This document shows, in pieces, positions 51,220-59,360 of a DNA stretch of 64,000 nt (its first letter is position 1; each line of letters begins with the position of its first letter). The notes beneath the pieces were generated by a model, which did not search any database, had not been told where the DNA came from, and saw only the letters and a program-made list of their open reading frames with translations. The stretch is from Alphaproteobacteria bacterium (GTDB taxonomy: Bacteria > Pseudomonadota > Alphaproteobacteria > Thalassobaculales > Thalassobaculaceae): assembly GCA_024742605.1 (NCBI GenBank), contig JANSYC010000008.1, forward strand, positions 24,636 to 88,635, in the 5' to 3' direction. Position numbers and translations under genes: made by a program.

Positions 51220-52140
51220 ATGGAGCGATCTGGATCGATCAAGGACCGGATGAACAGCGTGCGGACGCGGCGGCCTGAGGGCCGTGCGCCACGGGCTCAG
51301 CGGAGCGCGGCGACGGTGTCCGGTCCGGTGTCACGAGCCGTATCGGGCGCGGTCCGACAGTTCCAGTCGCCGCTCTATCATCAGATTTTCCTGATTCTGA
51401 AGCACCGCATTCTCGAGGGCGAATTGGCCGCCGGTGACGGGGTCCCGGGAGAGCAGGAGCTGGCGCAGATCCATGGGGTCTCGCGGATCACCGCCAAGCG
51501 TGCGCTGGACGAGTTGGCCGCGGCCGGACTCGTGGTGCGGGAGCGGGGCCGGGGAACCAGCGTCGCTGCCCGTCCGGCGGGGGGGCCGGTGCGGGCCGAC
51601 GCTACGGGCGCGATGGATCCGCTGATCATCATGGGCGGGGCGACCGAGGTGCGGGTCCTCGAGTGCGAGGTCATCGCCGCCGACAGGGCCGTCGCCGAGG
51701 CGCTGGAGATCGCCCGCGGGGCGCCGGTGCAGCGGGCGGTGAGGGTGCGGCGGATCGCCGAGGGTCCGTTCTCCTATCTCACAACTCATGTGCCCGCCTG
51801 GGCCGCCGCCTTCGACGCGGCCGACCTGGCCGAGGCCCCGATGCTGGCTCTGCTTGAGCGGACCGGGCTGCGGCCCAGCTCCGCCACCCAGGAGCTTTCC
51901 GTCACCCTCGCCGACGCAACCGTGGCCGAACATCTTGCGGTGGATGTGGGGGCGCCGCTGATGCGGGTGCGACGGGTGGTACGGGACCAGGCCGGACGTG
52001 CGATCGAGCTGATCGAGGCGCTGTACCGCTGTGACAGATACCGGATGACCATGTCCCTCACGCGCGCTGGTGCGGAAGAGACTGGGGCGGATGGGAAGTC
52101 CTGGGGGGCCGTCTGGCACTCCGGGGAAGGGCAGGAGTAG
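51220..52140 (+). CDS. GntR-family regulator, HutC subfamily (UTRA domain)
   Basis: A 306-residue repressor. After a ~45-residue Arg/Ser-rich leader comes a winged helix (YHQIFLILKHRILEGELAAG, ELAQIHGVSRITAKRALDEL, GRGTSVA) and a UTRA effector domain (residues ~135-290; RAVRVRRIAEGPFSYLTTHVP, MRVRRVVRDQAGRAIELIEALY). HutC-type regulators bind small acids, amino acids or sugars. It is immediately upstream of the ABC transporter/hydantoinase genes on the same strand, the probable local regulator of the 42-64 kb units. The leader may mean the real start is further in. Confidence 0.9.
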   Translation: MERSGSIKDRMNSVRTRRPEGRAPRAQRSAATVSGPVSRAVSGAVRQFQSPLYHQIFLILKHRILEGELAAGDGVPGEQELAQIHGVSRITAKRALDELAAAGLVVRERGRGTSVAARPAGGPVRADATGAMDPLIIMGGATEVRVLECEVIAADRAVAEALEIARGAPVQRAVRVRRIAEGPFSYLTTHVPAWAAAFDAADLAEAPMLALLERTGLRPSSATQELSVTLADATVAEHLAVDVGAPLMRVRRVVRDQAGRAIELIEALYRCDRYRMTMSLTRAGAEETGADGKSWGAVWHSGEGQE

Positions 52141-52227
52141 CGGGTGGCCGCATTCTGCCGAGGATCGAATAACAACAGCCCGGAACGGGCGAGGCTTCTA
52201 AACACATCTGGAGATGGAGAAGAACTC

Positions 52228-53067
52228 ATGAGCGTGAACAAGATCATCATCGGGGCCGTTTTCGGCGCCGGACTTCTGGCGACCCCGGTCCTGGCCGAAA
52301 CGATGAAGGTGGCGGCGGATGTGGGCTATGCCCCGCATGTGATGGCGACGCCGAGCGGTGGGGTCGAGGGCTACAACGTGGACCTGACCGCCGAGTTGGC
52401 CAAGCGTCTCGGCCTTGAATACGAGGTGGTCGATCAGGAATGGTCGGGCATTTTCGCGGGCCTCAAGGCCGGCAAGTACAAGGCCATCATCGCGCCGACC
52501 ACGGTGACCGAGGAGCGCGCCAACAGCATGCTGTTCGGTGAGCCGTATTTCGAGGTGAACTATCAGTTTCTGATCCCCGCTGGCGCCGATCAGGTGACCT
52601 CGCTGGACGATCTGAAGGGCAAGATCATCGCGGTCAACAAGGGTAACTTCTACGACAAGTGGCTGAGCGAGCGTCAGGCCGAGTACGGCTGGGAGATCAC
52701 CCGCTTCGGCAAGAACGCCGACGCGATCCAGGCGGTCGCCACCGGACGGGCGGATGCCAACTTCGCCGGTGATACCGTGTCCGGCTGGACAGCCAAGAAG
52801 AACCCGTTGGTGAAGCCGTCGACCCTGGTGGTCCAGGGCGGACGGGTCGGTGCCTTCGCGTTCGCCGAGGGCGACGAGGAGACCCGCAAGCTGTTCGAGG
52901 GCGTGCTGGAATGCATGAAGAAGGACGGGACGGTGGCCGCAATCCACGAGAAGTGGGTGGGTCAGCCGCCGGTTGCCGGGGGCGCTGCCTACAAGGTGGA
53001 GCCGGGCATTGGCGTTCCGGGCATGCCGGGCTATCTGCCGGATGCCGACAGCGGCGCCAGCTGCTGA
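52228..53067 (+). CDS. Amino-acid-type ABC transporter substrate-binding protein
   Basis: A 279-residue periplasmic protein. Signal peptide IIIGAVFGAGLLATPVLA, cleaved before ETMKVAADVGYAP; SBP_bac_3 features include GYNVDLTAELAKRLGLEYEV, IIAPTTVTEERA and VNKGNFYDKWL. The fold binds polar amino acids or similar small zwitterions; with the hydantoinase and PuuE genes downstream, a cyclic amide or ureido compound is possible. The start is ATG 52228 after GGAGAAGAA. An 11-bp hairpin follows the gene. Confidence 0.92.
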   Translation: MSVNKIIIGAVFGAGLLATPVLAETMKVAADVGYAPHVMATPSGGVEGYNVDLTAELAKRLGLEYEVVDQEWSGIFAGLKAGKYKAIIAPTTVTEERANSMLFGEPYFEVNYQFLIPAGADQVTSLDDLKGKIIAVNKGNFYDKWLSERQAEYGWEITRFGKNADAIQAVATGRADANFAGDTVSGWTAKKNPLVKPSTLVVQGGRVGAFAFAEGDEETRKLFEGVLECMKKDGTVAAIHEKWVGQPPVAGGAAYKVEPGIGVPGMPGYLPDADSGASC

Positions 53068-53082
53068 TCCGCTGACCTCCTG

Positions 53083-53113
53083 CCGCCGACCCGCGATAGA
53101 CACGGGTCGGCGG
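53083..53113. promoter_or_regulatory. Strong hairpin between binding-protein and ATPase genes
   Basis: CCGCCGACCCG (53083-53093) and CGGGTCGGCGG (53103-53113) form a perfect 11-bp GC-rich stem with a 9-base loop, 16 bases after the binding-protein stop. No T-run follows, so it is more likely an mRNA 3'-end stabiliser giving excess binding protein than a terminator. Confidence 0.7.
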
Positions 53114-53158
53114 TCTGCCTGAGCCAGAAAACCCCGTCCTACAGCCCCTGGAGGCCCC

Positions 53159-53905
53159 ATGGCGCGTGTCGAACCCGTGGTCGAGGCCCTCGCCATTCAT
53201 AAATCCTTCGGTGATCTGGAGGTGCTGAAAGGCGTGAATCTGACCGTCGCCCCCCAGGAGCTGGTGTTCATCATCGGCCCCTCCGGTTCCGGCAAGAGCA
53301 CGCTGCTACGGTGCTGCAATCTGCTGGAGGAGCCGAGCAGCGGGGTGGTCAAGATCACCGGCGAGGACATCACGGCTGCCGGCGTCGACATCAATCAGGT
53401 CCGCCAGCGGATCGGCATGGTGTTCCAAAGTTTCAATCTCTATCCCCACATGTCCGCGCTGGGAAATGTTTCCCTGGCGCTGCGCAAGGTGAAGAAGCAG
53501 CCACGCGCGCAGGCGGAGGCCAAGGCGCAGGAGGCGCTGGAGCGGGTCGGTCTGGCCCATAAGGCGGACGCCTACCCGACCGAGCTGTCCGGCGGCCAGC
53601 AGCAGCGGGTCGCGATCGCCCGTGCGATCGCCATGGAACCGGATGTGATGCTGTTCGACGAGCCGACGTCGGCGCTGGACCCGGAACTGGTGGGCTCGGT
53701 GCTGGAGGTGATGCGGGAGCTCCGGAAAAGCGGGATGACCATGGTGGTGGTCAGCCACGAAATGCGCTTTGCCCGCGATGCCGCCGACCGGGTGCTCTTC
53801 ATGGACGCCGGTATGGTGGTCGAGGAGGGCCCCCCTGACGAGGTGTTCGGAGCCCCCAAGCACGAACGCACCAAGGCCTTCCTGGCCAGCGTCAACGGCC
53901 ATTAG
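53159..53905 (+). CDS. Polar amino-acid-type ABC transporter ATP-binding protein
   Basis: A 248-residue ABC ATPase. Walker [14 protein letters not shown]-loop [17 protein letters not shown], signature [17 protein letters not shown], Walker [17 protein letters not shown] and H-loop VVSHEMRFA are all intact. It matches GlnQ/HisP-type ATPases and energises uptake with the two permeases that follow. The ATG lies at the end of the post-hairpin leader and the gene is followed by the first permease after 11 bases. Confidence 0.96.
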   Translation: MARVEPVVEALAIHKSFGDLEVLKGVNLTVAPQELVFIIGPSGSGKSTLLRCCNLLEEPSSGVVKITGEDITAAGVDINQVRQRIGMVFQSFNLYPHMSALGNVSLALRKVKKQPRAQAEAKAQEALERVGLAHKADAYPTELSGGQQQRVAIARAIAMEPDVMLFDEPTSALDPELVGSVLEVMRELRKSGMTMVVVSHEMRFARDAADRVLFMDAGMVVEEGPPDEVFGAPKHERTKAFLASVNGH

Positions 53906-53916
53906 GGAGCATCGCG

Positions 53917-54588
53917 GTGGACGTGTTCCTGGACGAATTCTTCAATGCCGAGGTGATGCTCAAATACCTGCCGGAGATCATCGACGGGTTCTGGGTCACC
54001 CTGTGGCTGGCCTTCCTGGTTGTGGTCAGCGGGTTGACCTTCGGTCTGGGGCTGGCGCTGCTGCGCGCCTATCAGAATCCGGTGGTGAACGCGGCGATCA
54101 TTCTGTTCGTGGACCTGTTTCGCGCGTTGCCGCCCTTGGTGATCATCATCGTCGGATTTTTTGGTTTGCCGTTCGTCGGTATCCGCCTGTCCGGCTTCCT
54201 GATCAGCTGGCTGTCGCTGACCTGCGTGCTGGCGGCCTTTACCGAGGAGATCTACTGGGCCGGCATCACCTCGGTGAACAAGGGCCAGTGGGAAGCGGCA
54301 CGGTCCACCGGGCTCGGCTTCGGCGGAACCCTGTTCTTCGTGGTGATCCCGCAGGCCATCCGGATGACCATACCGCCGCTGACCAACCGGACCATCGCGA
54401 TCACCAAGAACACGGCACTCGCCTCGGTGGTGGCGGTGCCGGAGATGCTGACGGTGGCGCAGACCTCACTGGCCTATGCGGCCAATACCTCGCCGCTGAC
54501 CCTGGCCGCCGCCGGGTACCTGCTGATCTTTTTTCCGCTGACCATGCTGAGCCGTTGGATCGAAACGCGCTTTGCGTGGAAGCGATAG
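53917..54588 (+). CDS. Amino-acid ABC transporter permease
   Basis: A 223-residue HisM/GlnP-type permease. It has several hydrophobic segments (GFWVTLWLAFLVVVSGLTFG, PLVIIIVGFFGLPFVGIRLS) and the EAA loop ITSVNKGQWEAARSTGLGFG that docks on the ATPase. GTG start at 53917. Forms a heterodimer with the second permease encoded 11 bases downstream. Confidence 0.93.
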   Translation: MDVFLDEFFNAEVMLKYLPEIIDGFWVTLWLAFLVVVSGLTFGLGLALLRAYQNPVVNAAIILFVDLFRALPPLVIIIVGFFGLPFVGIRLSGFLISWLSLTCVLAAFTEEIYWAGITSVNKGQWEAARSTGLGFGGTLFFVVIPQAIRMTIPPLTNRTIAITKNTALASVVAVPEMLTVAQTSLAYAANTSPLTLAAAGYLLIFFPLTMLSRWIETRFAWKR

Positions 54589-54599
54589 GGGGGCCGGTC

Positions 54600-55283
54600 A
54601 TGGTCGAATGGGAAGTCATCCGTTTCAGTTTCTTCAACCTGGAGACCCTGCAGGAAATCTGGCCGATGCTGTGGCGCGGCTGGCTGATGACGGTGCAGCT
54701 CTGCGTGGCGGTGGTGCCGCTCGGCTTTTTCGCGGGCACGATCCTGGCGACGATCTACAGTCTGCGGATCAAATCGGTGAACGCGGCTCTGATCGTCTAT
54801 GTCGATTTTTTTCGCTCGGTTCCGCCATTGGTGCTGCTGATCTACGTGACCTACGGAATCCCGCTGCTGCTCGGAGCGGATATCGACGCCTTCGTGGCGG
54901 TTCTGTTCGCCTTCACCCTGAATTCCTCGAGCTATTTCGGCGAGATCGTGCGGGCGGGCATCGAGAGCATTCCGAAAGGCCAGATGGAAGCGGCCCGGTC
55001 GACCGGACTCACCACCCTGCAGGCGATGCGCTATGTGATCCTGCCGCAGGCGCTCAAGAACGTGGCGCCGGATCTGACCTCCAACACCATCGAGCTGATC
55101 AAGGCGACCTCGATCGCCAGCGTCGTGGCCCTGCCGGAGTTGCTGCGGATGGGCCGCGTGGCCCAGGGGCTCGTCTACAATGCCACCCCGCTCATTGCGG
55201 TTGCGGTGATCTATCTGATCATGCTCTGGCCGATGGTGCGGCTGCTGAGCCGGCTGGAGCGGCGTATGATGTCTTCACGATAA
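54600..55283 (+). CDS. Amino-acid ABC transporter permease
   Basis: A 227-residue permease paralogous to the preceding one, with EAA loop GIESIPKGQMEAARSTGLTT, VYVDFFRSVPPLVLLIYVTY and a C-terminal VAVIYLIMLWPMVRLLSRLE. I start at ATG 54600 because the homologous region begins there; the frame is open upstream only as a shadow of the ATPase and first permease. Completes the binding protein-ATPase-two-permease transporter. Confidence 0.93.
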   Translation: MVEWEVIRFSFFNLETLQEIWPMLWRGWLMTVQLCVAVVPLGFFAGTILATIYSLRIKSVNAALIVYVDFFRSVPPLVLLIYVTYGIPLLLGADIDAFVAVLFAFTLNSSSYFGEIVRAGIESIPKGQMEAARSTGLTTLQAMRYVILPQALKNVAPDLTSNTIELIKATSIASVVALPELLRMGRVAQGLVYNATPLIAVAVIYLIMLWPMVRLLSRLERRMMSSR

Positions 55284-55338
55284 AATCAAAAGACGTATCG
55301 GGGCCGGCGTGTACCGCCCCGAACGGAGGGAGGGTGAG

Positions 55339-56715
55339 ATGACGGATTACCTGGACGACGTCTGCGAATTTCTTGCGGGCTGCAGATTTGAGGATCTGTC
55401 CGATGGGGCGGTCGAACGCGCCCGGCGGGTTCTGGCGGACAGCGTCGCGGCGATTTCGGCAGGCAGCCGGGAGCCGGAGGTGATCGCCCTGACGGAGAAG
55501 GTCGCCACCTGTGACGGCCCCGCCATGGTCATCGGCGCCGGAGTCCGGACCGAGCCGGGCAAGGCGGCGTTCCTGAACGGAACCGCCGGCACCTTCCTCG
55601 AGATGGACGAGGGCAATCAGTTCAGCCGCGGACACCCGGGCATCCACGCGATCCCCGCCGCCCTGGCCTATGCCGAGGCGCACGGAAACTCCGGCCGGGA
55701 TCTGCTGCTGGCTTTCGTGCTGGGCTACGAGATCGGCGCCCGGATCGGGATCGCCGCCAAGATCCTGCCGACCATGCATCCGCACGGCACCTGGGGCACG
55801 GTGGGAGCGGCGGTCGCCGTCGCGAAACTGGCGGGCGCCACGGCGGGCCAGTTCCGCGGGGTGATCAACGTGGCCTCGACTCTGGGCCTCGCGACCTCGC
55901 GGCAGACCATGCTGCAGGGCGGAACGGTCCGGAACAGTTTCGCGGGCTGGTCCGGCGATGTGGGGCTGCGGGTCTGGGACATGGTCGAGAGCGGATTCAC
56001 CGGGGAGCGGGACGGACTGTCGACCATCTGGGGCACGGTGATCTCCAGCGAGTGGAAACCCGAGGAAATGACCCGGGAGCTCGGCATCCGGTGGGAGATC
56101 GCGCGGAACTATTTCAAACGCCATTCCTGCTGCCGCTACAACCACGGCACGCTGGACGCACTGGCCATGGTGGTGGCCGAGAAGGGTGGGCTGACGCCGG
56201 ACGAGATCGCCTCGGTCCGGGTCGAGACGTACTCGCTCGCCGCCCAGCTTCAGGACCGCAATCCCACCAACACGCTGGCCGGCAAGTTCTCGGTGCCGTT
56301 CGCGGTTGCGACCACCCTGATCAACGGCTCCAGCGGGGTGATGAGCTTCACCCTGGACCAGGTGCGCCGGGCCGATATCCAGGCCTTCGCGGATCGGGTC
56401 GAGGTTGTCGAGGATCCGGCCCTGACCGCTCTGATGCCGGACTACCGGCCGGCCCGCGTGATCGTCACCCTGACCGACGGTACCTTGCTCGAGGCGGAGA
56501 CCCGGACCAACCGGGGCGACACCGAGGACCCGTATGACGATACCGACCTGGACGAAAAATACGTTGAGCTGACGGCCCGGATCTGGACGCCGGAGACGGC
56601 GCGGAGGGTCTACGACGTCTGCTTCGCGATCGACCGAACCGACGATGTCCGGCTGCTGACCGGGCCGATGGAGGTTGCTCCACTGGCGGCGCCGCTTGCG
56701 CAGGCGGGGGAATAG
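55339..56715 (+). CDS. MmgE/PrpD family protein
   Basis: A 458-residue MmgE/PrpD protein: ARRVLADSVAAISAGS, NGTAGTFLEMDEGNQFSRGH, MHPHGTWGTVGAAVAVAKL, FKRHSCCRYNHGTLDAL and LAGKFSVPFAVATTL. It is a paralogue of the 40-41 kb protein but clearly diverged. Expected chemistry is hydration/dehydration or isomerisation of a branched dicarboxylate. The start is ATG 55339 after GGAGGGAGGG; a GTG at 55309 is possible. It follows the ABC transporter by 55 bp and is followed by the lyase-like gene after 4 bases. Confidence 0.87.
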   Translation: MTDYLDDVCEFLAGCRFEDLSDGAVERARRVLADSVAAISAGSREPEVIALTEKVATCDGPAMVIGAGVRTEPGKAAFLNGTAGTFLEMDEGNQFSRGHPGIHAIPAALAYAEAHGNSGRDLLLAFVLGYEIGARIGIAAKILPTMHPHGTWGTVGAAVAVAKLAGATAGQFRGVINVASTLGLATSRQTMLQGGTVRNSFAGWSGDVGLRVWDMVESGFTGERDGLSTIWGTVISSEWKPEEMTRELGIRWEIARNYFKRHSCCRYNHGTLDALAMVVAEKGGLTPDEIASVRVETYSLAAQLQDRNPTNTLAGKFSVPFAVATTLINGSSGVMSFTLDQVRRADIQAFADRVEVVEDPALTALMPDYRPARVIVTLTDGTLLEAETRTNRGDTEDPYDDTDLDEKYVELTARIWTPETARRVYDVCFAIDRTDDVRLLTGPMEVAPLAAPLAQAGE

Positions 56716-56719
56716 CACC

Positions 56720-57637
56720 ATGACAGCAAGCCATGTGATGGCCCTGCGGAACGCGCTCGCGGGACCGGACATTCTGGTCGCGCCCGGGGTCTACGACGCG
56801 CTGACCGGAGTGCTGGTCGAACAGGCCGGATTCCACTGCGGCTACGTCTCCGGCGCCAACATCGCCTATTCCCAGCTCGGTCGCCCCGATATCGGCCTGA
56901 TGGGCTTGCGCGAGATCGCCGATCAGATCGCGAAGATCGCCGGTCGGGTGGAGATTCCGCTGGTGGTCGACGGCGATAACGGCCACGGCAACGCCCTTTC
57001 GGTGATCCGCACGGTCCAGGAATACGAGCGGGCCGGCGCGGCGGCCATCCAACTGGAGGATCAGGCCCTGCCCAAGCGCTGCGGGCACCTCAAGGGCAAG
57101 GCCCTGGTCCCCGCCGATGAGATGGTCGGCAAGCTGCGGGCGGCCCTGGACGCGCGCGGCGACATGCTGATCATCGCCCGCTGCGACGCGATCGCGGTCG
57201 AGGGGTTCGAGGCCGCCATCGAGCGGGCCGAGCGATATGTGGAGGCGGGCGCGGACATGCTGTTCGTCGAGGCGCCGGAGACCCTGGAGCAGATGCGGGA
57301 GGTCACCCGGCGGTTCAAATCCCGGGTTCCCCTGATGGCCAACATGGTCGAGGGCGGGTCCACCCCCATCACCTCCGCGGCCGACCTGCAGGACATCGGC
57401 TACCGGTTCGTGATCTTCCCCGGCGGCACCGTCCGCGCGGTGGTGCCGGCCCTTCAGGGCTATTTCAGTTCGCTCAAGACGCACGGAACCACCGGCCCCT
57501 GGCGCGACCGGATGCTCGATCTGACCGGCATCAACGCGGTGGTCGGGACCCCTGAGATGCTGGCTTTGGGCGACCGATACGACCCCTCCAGACATTCCAC
57601 CAACACAAAGGCAGAAGTTGTCGATGGCAACAATTGA
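56720..57637 (+). CDS. Isocitrate lyase/PEP mutase family protein
   Basis: A 305-residue barrel lyase. VVDGDNGHGNALS supplies the metal-site Asp, the catalytic loop is PKRCGHLKGK, and IIARCDAIAVEGFEAAIERA follows. Most like methylisocitrate or dimethylmalate lyases, which split a branched hydroxy-diacid into pyruvate plus a smaller acid. It would be a logical step after the MmgE/PrpD hydratase encoded just upstream. Its 3' end overlaps hyuB by 14 bases. Paralogue at 45.1 kb. Confidence 0.87.
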   Translation: MTASHVMALRNALAGPDILVAPGVYDALTGVLVEQAGFHCGYVSGANIAYSQLGRPDIGLMGLREIADQIAKIAGRVEIPLVVDGDNGHGNALSVIRTVQEYERAGAAAIQLEDQALPKRCGHLKGKALVPADEMVGKLRAALDARGDMLIIARCDAIAVEGFEAAIERAERYVEAGADMLFVEAPETLEQMREVTRRFKSRVPLMANMVEGGSTPITSAADLQDIGYRFVIFPGGTVRAVVPALQGYFSSLKTHGTTGPWRDRMLDLTGINAVVGTPEMLALGDRYDPSRHSTNTKAEVVDGNN

Positions 57638-59360
57638 CCCGGTCACCCTGGCGGTCCTGAACGGCCGTCTGGAGCAGATCGCCGACGAGATGGACGCCAC
57701 CCTGTTCCGCAGCGCGTTCAATCCCATCATCGCGGAAGCCCATGATGCGAGCCACGGGCTCTACGATGCCAGGACCGGTGAGACCCTTGTGCAGGGCAAG
57801 TCGGGGCTGCCGATTTTCGTCGGCGCCATGGCGTTCGCGGTCAAGGCGGTGATCGACAAGGTCGGGCGGGACGGCGGGCTCGTGGACGGCGACGTCTACA
57901 TCTTCAACGATCCCTATGACGGCGGCACGCATTTGTCCGATTTCCGGCTGGTTCGGCCGGTGTTCCGCGACGGGGAGGTGTTCTGCTATCTCGCCTCGGT
58001 CGGCCACTACCACGACGTGGGCGGCAATGTGCCCGGCAACTACAACCCGGTGGCGACCGAAAGTTTTCAGGAAGGCTTTCTGATGCCGCCGGTCAAGCTG
58101 TTCGAGGCCGGCAGGTTCCGCCAGGACATTCTGGATATCCTGCAGGCGAACTCACGGCTGCCCGGGAGCCTGTACGGCGATCTGAACGGTCAGATCAATG
58201 CGCTCGACCTGGGGGTGAAGCGGCTGGGCGATCTGCTCGACCAGTACGGCGAGCCGACCGTCGCGACCGCGTTCTCCGAACTCAAGGACCGGGCCGCAGC
58301 CCTGATGCGGGCGCAGATCAGGGATCTGCCGGACGGCACCTATCGGGCGCGCGACTTCCTGGACAATGACGGCATCGTCGACGAGGCCCTGGAGCTGAAC
58401 ATCGCGATCACCATCAAAGGCGAGCGGATGGTGGTCGATTTCACCGGCTCCGCCCCCGGCTGTCTGGGACCGGTCAATATCGCCCGGTCGACCACCGTCG
58501 CCGCCTGTTACGTGGCGATGAAGCACGTGTTCCAGGACGTGCCCGCCAATGCGGGCGTGTTGGAGCCGATCGAGTTCGTGATCCCCGAAGGCTCCATCCT
58601 GGCGGCCGAGGCACCCCGGCCGGTCGGCGGCTACACCGAGACCATCCTGCGGCTGATCGACATGGTCTTCGTGGCCCTGTCCGACGCAGCGCCGGAGCGG
58701 GTCAACGGCTGCGCCTACGGCACCATCAATGCGTTGTCGCTCGCGGGTCACCGGGAAGACGGGCGGCGCTGGGTGATGTTCAGCTTCTTCGGCGGCGGCC
58801 ATGGCGGCCATCCCGAGGGCGACGGCCTCAACCACGGCAACGCGCCGATCTCGACCGCGACGATCCCGCCACTGGAGATCCTGGAAGCGGCCTATCCGGT
58901 GATGTTCCGGCAATGGGCGCTGCGCGCCGACAGCGGCGGGCCGGGCCGCAACCGGGGCGGGCTGGGAGCGGTCTACGAAATCGAACTGCTGGAGAAGCAG
59001 GCCGATGCGTTCCTGTTCGGCGAACGGGGCCGCTTCGCGCCCCCGGGCGTGGTCGGCGGCAAGTCCGGCGCGCTGAACCGGTTCACCTTCGAGACCGCGA
59101 CCGGCGACGCCCATCCGCCGATGGCGTCCAAAATGGTTGGCATCTCGCTCGACCGCGGTCGGGCGGTTCGGCTGGAGACGCCTGGAGGCGGCGGTTACGG
59201 CGATCCCCATGACCGGGATCCCGACTCCGTCGCCCGCGATGTCCGTCTGGGCTTCGTGTCGGCCGAGCAGGCCCGCGACGCCTATGCCGTGATCTGCGCT
59301 GCCGACGGCAGCCTGGACAGCGCCGCCACCGAAACCCTTCGTGCCGAGACCGCCCGATGA
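57624..59360 (+). CDS. hyuB: Hydantoinase B / oxoprolinase family subunit
   Basis: A 578-residue HyuB protein: LEQIADEMDATLFRSAFNPI, NDPYDGGTHLSDFRLVRPVF, GGGHGGHPEGDG and a C-terminal TPGGGGYGDPHDRDPDSVARDV. With HyuA it makes an ATP-dependent enzyme of the 5-oxoprolinase/N-methylhydantoinase type that opens cyclic amides. No acetone/acetophenone carboxylase gamma subunit is present, which favours a ring-opening role. The start is ATG 57624, with a TTG two codons earlier. The stop overlaps hyuA by four bases. Confidence 0.92.
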   Translation: MATIDPVTLAVLNGRLEQIADEMDATLFRSAFNPIIAEAHDASHGLYDARTGETLVQGKSGLPIFVGAMAFAVKAVIDKVGRDGGLVDGDVYIFNDPYDGGTHLSDFRLVRPVFRDGEVFCYLASVGHYHDVGGNVPGNYNPVATESFQEGFLMPPVKLFEAGRFRQDILDILQANSRLPGSLYGDLNGQINALDLGVKRLGDLLDQYGEPTVATAFSELKDRAAALMRAQIRDLPDGTYRARDFLDNDGIVDEALELNIAITIKGERMVVDFTGSAPGCLGPVNIARSTTVAACYVAMKHVFQDVPANAGVLEPIEFVIPEGSILAAEAPRPVGGYTETILRLIDMVFVALSDAAPERVNGCAYGTINALSLAGHREDGRRWVMFSFFGGGHGGHPEGDGLNHGNAPISTATIPPLEILEAAYPVMFRQWALRADSGGPGRNRGGLGAVYEIELLEKQADAFLFGERGRFAPPGVVGGKSGALNRFTFETATGDAHPPMASKMVGISLDRGRAVRLETPGGGGYGDPHDRDPDSVARDVRLGFVSAEQARDAYAVICAADGSLDSAATETLRAETAR

